DNA of 64,000 nt from Euborellia annulipes. Its lineage: Eukaryota; Arthropoda; Insecta; Dermaptera; Anisolabididae. Positions 56,376 through 64,000 of the stretch are shown piece after piece. The notes beneath the pieces are model-generated. The model saw nothing but the letters and a program-made list of their open reading frames with translations, did no database searches and had not been told where the DNA came from. A program made the translations under genes and the position numbers. The stretch spans positions 22,924 through 86,923 of the forward strand of contig JAKCPI010001949.1 in NCBI GenBank assembly GCA_023213315.1, written 5' to 3'. Numbering within the stretch: the stretch's first letter is position 1; each line of letters starts with the position of its first letter.

Positions 56376-56771
56376 GTAACTATGGGTTAAATTCGCCTCT
56401 AGATCTTGAGACTGGACCTTAATAAATTAACTATTTATTATCAATATAGAAAATGTCATATTAGGCCGTTAGAATGATTGGAGCTCAATAGATAATAGGG
56501 AAATTAATTTACATTTCGGAACTGACTTAGGCCTACGAGAGATAGGACAATAGATTTCATTACACCCAAACATCTCCATATGAATTAACTCTTTGATTCC
56601 CTCTGACTGAAGCTCACATCCATAATATCCATTTCATTAAATTCGACAGACTCAAAATATAATTGAGAGAATGGCAATTGCATCGTAAAATCATCATCAA
56701 TTTTTAGTACTTAAAAATACAGGATAAATAATTAAATGAAAAGATTGATTAAATTTATATTCTTATCAGAT

Positions 56772-57546
56772 AAAATCTGGTGTAACTGGTCGCACAGAGC
56801 ACCGAAGGGTAAGAGAAAGTTGTGTACCGTGCTTGTCACACCAGATTTTTTGTCCCTAGATATTTAGTTCAGGGGTGCCGGAACGAATGAATTTCTTACT
56901 CTTTTTTTTTTAATTTAAAAGATTTTATTATTAAAAATAAATTAAATAAAAGAAGACATATTGCCCCCTTCTGCTCCTATAGGATGACAGGGGGGCAATG
57001 TATCATTGCTCCCCCCCTCCCCCCAGTTCCGGCGCCTATGATTTAGTTTCCCATAGCACTTTAGTTCCAAACTTGACCACTTACATTTCATAAGTTAATA
57101 CAAGAGTAAAGTGTACTTCAAGGGTAAAAATGAGAATATACATTTTAAAGAGCATGTAAAAAGTAATTGATTTTTGAATTTTAATCAAAATCGTTGGAGC
57201 CGATTTTGAGAAAATCGAAAAAAAACTGAAAAAGTACATCAGTAAAGTACTAGTACCTTTTGGCCGATTTTGCTCAAAAGCTTATTTTACAGTCTCCGGG
57301 AGGGTACCTAACTTAAATATAAAATTTCAATCCAATAGCTCAATTCCTTCATGCTTAAAATCGTTACACACATGCACACAAACACACAGACAGACAGACC
57401 AATTTGCGGACCCACTTTTTTAGACTCAGGGGACCTCAAAACGGGTATATTCATCAAAATCTCGACATTGAATTTTTGACATGATCGCAATACTTTCCCT
57501 ATACCCTCTATAACATAGCACTGTATATAGTTAAGATAAGTAAAAA
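56772..57546 (+). repeat. dispersed hairpin-family copy split by a hAT MITE
   Basis: The 5' hairpin AATCTGGTGTAACTGGTCGC...GTCACACCAGATT is followed by the body GAACTAAATATC-type region (split at 56880-57040), then AAAATCGTTGGAGC, GTACTAGTACC and CACACACAGACAGACAGACC, and ends TTAAGATAAGTAAAAAT. Confidence 0.75.
56880..57040. mobile_element. hAT-type MITE, 161 bp, exact target duplication, nested
   Basis: The ends are CAGGGGTGCCGGAAC and GTTCCGGCGCCTATG. ATTTAGTT is duplicated at 56872-56879 and 57041-57048; in intact copies of the host repeat this site is the single word TATTTAGTTTCC. Confidence 0.85.
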
Positions 57547-57549
57547 TCC

Positions 57550-58190
57550 CCAAATTTTTTTTCATTAAGATTAAAAATTTGTAGGAATATCTGAAGGCTT
57601 ATGAAACTTTATAAAATTAAAAAACAGTCATAATAAAAGAGCAAATTAAAAATATTTTATTAAAATGGGCGCGCATTTTTATTCTCTCAAACTTGTAAAG
57701 TTTTCTCTTTCTAACGAATGATAAATTAAATATGAGATCACATTGTAAAATTCTGTTGTTAAAACGAAAAGAGAATGAGAATGCCCTAGAGTCCTGGGAA
57801 CCAAAGACCTAAAAGGACCTGAAGTCCCTGAAGGGCGGAGGGGTGAAAGAGAGACAAGTGAAATTTTAGGAAACAACAAACACAATGCTATTTAAATTGC
57901 AAATGTCATTTCAGCGAATAATTAATCAAAAGTTTCAAATGAAAAATTCCTCTATTTTAGGATCTTTTGTGAATATAATAGTATTTTGGCCATTTGAAAA
58001 AAAAAAAAAAAAAAATCAATTTATCATATTTAGAACCATTAAGTCGCTATTAAGTTTAAAGCGCAAAAATAAATTATTTCAGAGTAGATAACACTCCTGA
58101 ATATTTATTTTTGAAAAAAAGTTATCTATATTATAATTATAATTTTAATTTTTAATATAAATTATATATAATAGGCCTACTTTTTTTTTA
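57550..58190. other. gene-free AT-rich DNA
   Basis: Simple sequence and short ORFs only; no supported gene. Confidence 0.45.
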
Positions 58191-58194
58191 TTAT

Positions 58195-59250
58195 AAAAAT
58201 ACTGGTGTGACTGGCGCTCAGCACACAACTTTCTCTTACCTTCGGTAATCGAAAGTTGTGTTACTGTGCTTGTCCCACCAGATTTTTTGTGTCGACTTGT
58301 ATTTAGTTTCCGGCAGTAAAGTACATTCTATTTTCAAGATGTACAATTTATAAGTTTGGCAAAATAATTATATTTTGTTACCATGGCAATTATTTCTCCT
58401 ATCTTTTCTATGGAGTACAAGAGTAAAATGGCCTTCAGAAGATTTCAAGGGGAAAATGAGAATATACAATAGGGTCCGACCGAAACAAGATTTTCAGCCG
58501 AAACCGAAACCGAATATTCGGCCTCAACCTTAGTTTCGGCCGAAACCGTAACCGAAACCGAAACTTGTATTTCCTATAAAAATTTTTTTTCATTTTAACT
58601 TTTTTTTTTTGAATTTTTTTTCCCTCCCGTGAAAATCATTTTACCTTTTTTTTAGGGAGACTAAATTTTTTTTTCTCCCTCAAGTGCAAATTATTTGACC
58701 TTTTTTTTTGCATGCGAGTCTCATCCCATTTTTTCAGACTCTGGTTTCGGCCGGCCGAAAGGTTCGGCCACTTTTTGGCCGAACCCGAAACTACGGCCGA
58801 AACCATGATTTTTGGCCGAAACTGGCCGAAACCGAATATTCGGTCGGTTCCTAATATACATTTTATAGAGAATCTAAAAAATAATTGATTTTTGAATTTA
58901 AAAAAAAATCGGAGCAAATTTAGAGAAAATCGAAAAAAACTGAAAAAATGCTTCAGTAAAGTACAAGTACTCTTTGGTCGATGTTGTTCAAAAGCTTCGT
59001 GTCACGTCCCATGGGGATGCCTAATTTAAATATAAAATTTCAACCTCCTAGCTCTTTTCGTTCTTGTTCACAGACAGACACACACACACACACACACACA
59101 CAGACAGACACACACAGACACACAGACAGACAGACCATGTCGCGAAAACCACTTTTTTGGATTCAGGGGACCTCAAATCCATCAAAATCTCGACATTTTT
59201 TGACATGAATCCAATACTTTCTCTCTATATATATTAACATATATAGAGGA
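58195..59250 (+). repeat. dispersed hairpin-family copy split by a hAT element
   Basis: The 5' hairpin (CTGGTGTGACTGGCGCTCAG...GTCCCACCAG) and TTAGTTTCCGGCAGTA lead to AATGAGAATATAC, interrupted at 58470-58853, resuming TTTTATAGAGAATCTAAAAA. The microsatellite is (CA)n with CAGACAGA at 59070-59136. Confidence 0.75.
58470..58853. mobile_element. hAT-type element, 384 bp, nested, GGCCGAAACCG-rich
   Basis: The ends are TAGGGTCCGACCGAA and TTCGGTCGGTTCCTA. The target duplication is ATATACAA/ATATACAT (7 of 8). The interior has many CGAAACCG and CCGAATATTCGG words and a pair of TTTTACCTTTTTTT-type direct repeats. A fragment of the same family is near 48420-48500. Confidence 0.8.
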
Positions 59251-60200
59251 TATTTTAATATTCACTACCAATTTAATTTATGGTGCTAATCAAATTATCG
59301 CTGTATAATAAATTTAGAGATGAAATTTGAAGAACCGTATGACTTCATTCATTATATTTGTCAGTGGTGACGAGAACTGAAATTTATCCTAAGTTGTAAG
59401 TAGTGCAAAATAACTCCATTATAATATTAAAAATCTAACAGTGCTCCTGATAAATTTCAGAGTTTTTTTCTTTTCACCAGCAAAAGTACGTATATAAAAT
59501 TTCACTGATAAGATCGAAATGTTTACAAGTTTTTAATTCAAAAATGAAATATCTAAAGACGTATTCTTCCCCTTTCATATCCCCTTCAAAAAGTAAAAAA
59601 TAAAAAAATTCCGAAATCAGCTAAAATTAATTTAGAATTCGATGATTATATTACATAATATTCAATAAATATTATTTTTTAATATAATAATATAAAAATA
59701 ATATAATTTTAAATTAAATCATATATCTCTTTTTTAAAGCTATTAAATATATAATATAGAAATTACTATTTCCCCTGTTTTTTATTATTAATTTTAATCC
59801 AGTTATTAATTATTCAGTTATTTATTAGGAAAAATTTCATTATAAAATATTTCAATAATACCTAAAATGGAAATGGCAAATATAAAAAAAAGAAAGAAAA
59901 AAAGAAAAACAGCCTTTGATTTTTTTTTTCATGCAATTAAAGATCCAATCACGAAATTATTGGATTTGATTGACTCTATTAGATTGTAAATGGTTGAATT
60001 ATTTAAATAATCGAAAGTTAACAAGTGAAACTTGATTACGAATCAACTTGAAATAATTAAATCTTGTGTTGTGATTTTGGCCAGGATTGTGATATATATT
60101 TACTCACTATCTGGTAATTCAATTCAAGGATAGAATGTTGAACAAGTTTTTTATTTTTTATTTTAGATTATTTAAAAAAGTGGTTTTTAAAAAATCGAAT
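59251..60200. other. gene-free AT-rich DNA
   Basis: No gene or clear repeat was recognised. Confidence 0.45.
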
Positions 60201-60620
60201 TCTATATATATAATTCGCTAATGTCCGTCTGTCTGTCACGCTCTATTTAGGCAACTTCCCGTTGGAATTTTGAAATGAAATTTTATATTCATAAAGAGGA
60301 TCTTCTCGGGATTATAGGAAAATTATTTTCATCCCGAAATTCCTATAATTTTTTTGAGTTATTAATTCTTAAAGTTACGATTTTTCCCATAGGAAATGTA
60401 TAGAGAAATATTTATGTATTCTTTTCATTTGTGTATTCCATGAATGTAAACAAATCCTCAAGCAGGCATTGAATTGGAATGGAATAATAATTATTTTCTT
60501 TTCATAAGTAAGAAGCAAAGGCGGGCTCCACGGGTTTTCATAATTAAGAAAAGGCGAGGGTCTGCCGCAGGCGGGCCCGAGCCAGCTGGAGAGGGGTCCA
60601 GGGGGCGGGGCGGCTAGTTA
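60201..60620 (+). mobile_element. Helitron-like 5' end joined to a G/C-rich fragment
   Basis: The opening TCTATATATATAATTCGC, then CTAATGTCCGTCTGTCTGTCAC, matches the 46014 minus-strand end. From about 60515, AAGGCGGGCTCCACGGG and CAGGCGGGCCCGAGCC resemble the G/C-rich block in reverse orientation at 18190-18300. Confidence 0.4.
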
Positions 60621-61074
60621 TAATTATAAAATCACAACTAACAAAAGATACCGGTGTTCATTTGACGTCTTGTTCTTCATTATAATTTTTGCTTAAGAGT
60701 AAAACGTTTTATGTTGCTAGATCACAAAAGAGACTGCCCTAACATGTTGCTCTAAATGGTTTAATTTTGAATCTAGATTAAAAAAAAATAATTTCCCTAA
60801 TTTATTTTCATCCTGAATAAATTTCCTCATGTTCTATTTATCTAATGAAGAGATAATAAATAAATTCATAAAGGAAAAACTTGTTATAATTCTTTTAGTT
60901 GGGGTGAATCTTGACCTTTCGGCGTGGGGTGAAGCAGGTTTTAGCCTCCCCTATTTAACCATGAAAATGGAAGTAAATTAAAACGAGTTTGTAAAATGTT
61001 TCTTTATAAAACGAGCAAGCGACCACATGCCTCTCTCATTCTCCCCCTTCGGGGTTTTTTTTTTTTTGAATTTG

Positions 61075-61200
61075 CCGTCTAATGGGGAGAGCATTGTGCT
61101 CCTTTTCAGTGGAGAATTAGCAGCCACCCCCGGGTAGGTAAGGCACCAGTTGGTCTTTTATAAAGGGCCTAGCCGCCCCAGTTAAATTGAGCCTAACCCC
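61075..61200 (+). repeat. SINE-like fragment
   Basis: TCTAATGGGGAGAGCATTGTG, GGGTAGGTAAGGCACCAG and AAAGGGCCTAGCCGCCCCAG align in order with the body of the SINE at 49512-49720; the tRNA-like head is poorly preserved. Confidence 0.45.
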
Positions 61201-61399
61201 AAAAATAGGGAGATGTTTGCTTTTCGGGGACACGCCTCACCCTATTGCTTTCTATCCTTATTTTTACCTGAGTATCAACAGCAATAAATTTACTATTTAT
61301 CCTAACATTCGGAAAATTCCTTTTTATTTGTAAAATTATAGAGAGATCAAAATAACAAATAAATTATCATATCCTATTAACAAATTGATAAATAGTAAA

Positions 61400-61940
61400 T
61401 AAAGAGAATCTAAATAAAAATAATTAATTTATAAATTTTAATCAAAATCGTTAGAGCGGATTTTGAAAATTCAAAAAGTATATCAGTAAAGTACACAATT
61501 TTGAGGACAAAATAAGAATAAAGAGAATCTATAAAATAATTAATTTATAAATTTTAATCAAAATCGTTAGAGTATTTTGAAAATTCAAAAAGTATATCAG
61601 TAAAGTACACAATTTTGAGGACAAAATAAGAATAAAGAGAATCTATAAAATAATTAATTTATAAATTTTAATCAAAATCGTTAGAGCGGATTTTGAAAAT
61701 TCAAAAAGTATATCAGTAAAGTACACAATTTTGAGGACAAAATAAGATTAAAGAGAATCTAAAAAATAATTAATTTATAAATTTTAATCAAAATCGTTAG
61801 AGCGGATTTTGAAAATTCAAAAAAGTATATCAGTAAAGTACACAATTTAGGGGACACAATAAGAATAAAGAGAATCTAAAAAATAATTAATTTATAAATT
61901 TTAATCAAAATCGTTAGAGCGGATTTTAAAAATTCAAAAA
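61400..61940 (+). repeat. tandem array, 4-5 units of 114-119 bp, derived from the hairpin-family body
   Basis: Unit starts (AAAGAGAATCT) fall at 61401, 61520, 61634, 61750 and 61867. Each unit contains ATTAATTTATAAATTTTAAT, AAAATCGTTAGAGCGG, AAAAAGTATATCAGTAAAGT and ACACAATTTTGAGGACA. The same order of words occurs once in single copies of the dispersed family. A degenerate 3' part of that family follows to about 62150. Confidence 0.85.
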
Positions 61941-62149
61941 GTACTAGTATTCTTTGGCCGATTTTATTTGAAAGCTTATTTCCCTATCTCAGGGGGTACC
62001 TAATTTAAAAATTAAATTTCAATCTCGTAACTCTTTTCTTTATTGATTTGAATAGATAAGAGGATTTGGCGGGAGTCACATTTTTTGCACTCAAGGGGCA
62101 TCAAAACGTGTATTTCCATCAAATTTTTGAAAATGTGAACATTTTTTGT

Positions 62150-63010
62150 GATTTGGGAGGGGGGAGTCTAACCCCAGAAATCTCCTCCCCGTGAGGCAGA
62201 TGGCCTTTAAAGAATACTGTCACTTAACTAACGAAAGACAATTTTATATGATTATTGAAAATCAAATCAATCAATCCCTCTCCACCCTTCTCCCTCTACT
62301 AATTCAATTCAAATTTGCCCGTCATGTTACTTTCTTCTAGCTACTGTCAAGGAAATATCTTGTTTATCCGCTCTCCTCCAGTTCTCTCGCTAAACATAAT
62401 CAACTCTAATTAGATTAAATTATATAAATGCGCTTGTCGTATCTAGAATCTTAGTGAAGGGGAAATGTATGGTAAATAATTTAAATGAGGTGTAGATAAT
62501 TGTAATTGTGTTTAGCTGTTGGTTTTCAGCGATCTGAAGAGAGAGAGAGAGGAGCGAAAAACTCGGGGCGCATGTTCACTCTTAATTAGCTCTGCAAATA
62601 GAATGTGCATCTCTCTCGGAAAAATAATTAAATAAATAAATAAATAGATACAATGGAGATAATGTATAAAATAATAAATACAAACAAATTCCAATCTCGT
62701 TATATAAATTTGACAAAATGGGAAATTTTTCTGATTTGAATTTAATAGCGGAAAATTTATTATAATAAATTGAAATTACTTAATCATGAATTTTTTTTCT
62801 TTTTCAAATGATTTAATGATGATACTTATTTGGAATTCAATTGCAGGTCTATGAATAATTTAATTGAAGAGATATTTTAGAATTCATTAAAATAATCAAT
62901 TTTTTCAAAAAAATGAATCAAATTCAATTTGTTAACAAAAAGGCATGATTCATATATGGAAGAAGAAAATTATAGCCAATAGGTGAGGGGTCCGTATACT
63001 AAATAAAATT
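62150..63010. other. gene-free DNA
   Basis: AT-rich with a short (GA)n run at 62538-62550. No supported gene. Confidence 0.45.
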
Positions 63011-63011
63011 A

Positions 63012-63678
63012 AAAAATCTGGTGTGACTGGCGCACAGCACACAACTTTCTCTTACCTTCGGTAATCGAATGTTGTGTACTGTGCTTGTCACACCAGATTT
63101 TTTGTGTCGACATGTATTTAGTTTCCGACAGTACGGTACATTCGATTTTCAAGATGTAAAATTTATAAGTATGACAAAATATTTATATTTTGTTACCATG
63201 GCAACCATTTCTCCTATCTTTTCTATGGAGAACAAGAGTAAAGTGGTCTTCAGAAGATTTCAATCACAAAATGAGAATATACATTTTAAAGAGAATCTAA
63301 AAAATAATTGATTTTTGAATTAAAAAAAAAAATCGTTGGAGCAAATTTTGAGAAAATCGAAAAAAACTGAAAAAGTGCATCAGTAAAGTACTAGTACTCT
63401 TTGGTCGATTTTGGTCAAAAGTTTCGTGTCAGGTCCCATGGGGGTGCCTAACTTAAATATAAAATTTCAACCTCCTAACTCTTTTCGTTATTGAGATATT
63501 TTGTTCACAGACACAGACACACAGACAGACCATGTCGCGAAAACCACTTTTTTGGATTCAGGGGACCTCAAAACATGAAGATCCATCAAAATCTCGACAT
63601 CGAATTTTTGACATGAATCCAATACTTTCTCTCTATATATATATTAACATATATATAGAGGTAAGAGAAAGTAAAAAA
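63012..63678 (+). repeat. dispersed hairpin family, well-preserved uninterrupted copy
   Basis: 5' hairpin: AAATCTGGTGTGACTGGCGC...TTACCTTCGGTAA...GCTTGTCACACCAGATTT. Then TTTAGTTTCCGACAGTACGG, AAAATCGTTGGAGC, AGTACTAGTACT, the tract ACAGACACAGACACACAGAC, ATCAAAATCTCGACATCG, the 3' hairpin CTCTATATATATATTAACAT...ATATATAGAG and GGTAAGAGAAAGTAAAAA. Confidence 0.85.
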
Positions 63679-64000
63679 ACGTGAGGGGTTAAGAGAGGGA
63701 ATAACGATAGCAAAAAATGTGAGACAAAATGAACAAGTCCTTTTTTTCTAAGCAAAGAGAAGTTAGAAAGAAAGCAATAAAACCTGGTCAAAATTAACAA
63801 GAAGATTTTGCTAAAAGCTGTAAACAGCTGTAGACTACTCGAGCGAATAAAGAGAAAGAATTTGTGATACCGCAATGAGAAATGTAAATAAAAAGTATTT
63901 TGGAAATCGAAGGCATAGCCAGAGTAAAAATGATTTATTTTACTGTATAGCGTCTTGTGCACCGTTTGTATTATATTAATATGAATAAACATAGTAAGAA

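Noticed and set aside
58470..58853. Possible host promoter because of GC-rich GGCCGAAAC words
   Set aside because: The block is bounded by hAT ends and a target duplication, so it is a transposon.
59040..59140. Histidine/threonine-rich small protein ORFs around (CA)n tracts (also 53836-54117 and 63481-63535)
   Set aside because: The tract is part of a repeated element and the reading frames differ among copies.

Overview
The window looks like AT-rich, repeat-laden arthropod (probably insect) chromosomal DNA. Coding sequence is split by GT-AG introns, and two genes belong to typical animal families: an SREK1/Srp54-type splicing factor and a BTB gene of the insect tramtrack/bric-a-brac class. 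No prokaryotic operon features, rRNA genes, functional tRNA genes or CRISPR arrays were seen.

Layout. Positions 1-2150 hold splice-like fragments that I can only support weakly: a possible 3' end of a gene (131-352) and a possible small multi-exon gene whose exon phases join into a 55-residue ORF (1572-2149). Positions 2150-7700 are mobile-element debris, including three hAT-type elements with exact 8-bp target duplications. Positions 7886-10337 carry the SREK1-like gene, with an uninterrupted reading frame (7919-10192) preceded by an intron acceptor in the 5' leader. Positions 11235-31003 carry a large nine-exon gene on the plus strand. It encodes about 685 residues: a BED-like zinc finger, a BTB domain, two pipsqueak-like helix-turn-helix segments and a Q/A/acidic tail. 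All nine exon phases agree. A tenth, phase-compatible alternative last exon (about 26870-27066) would give a shorter, basic-tailed isoform.

From 31 kb to the right edge I see no host gene. The sequence is transposon remnants: a decayed Tc1/mariner transposase (36860-37600, minus strand), foldback elements, tRNA-derived SINEs, Helitron-like ends, a 1.8-kb element with long terminal inverted repeats (47672-49466), a 34-bp minisatellite and a 116-119-bp tandem array.

Three repeat themes recur. (1) A family of about 650-750 bp begins with a near-perfect ~90-bp hairpin, carries an internal (CA)n/(CAGA)n microsatellite and ends in a second hairpin; about a dozen copies or fragments are present, several split by dated insertions. 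(2) A family rich in GTTAAC/TTTTAACG words. (3) Foldback elements in which a covarying hairpin sits between GAAGATG and CGAAACGT, resembling a hammerhead-ribozyme core but with a non-canonical first box. The two genes share orientation and lie about 1 kb apart. One is predicted to act in splicing and the other in transcription; nothing in the sequence links their functions.
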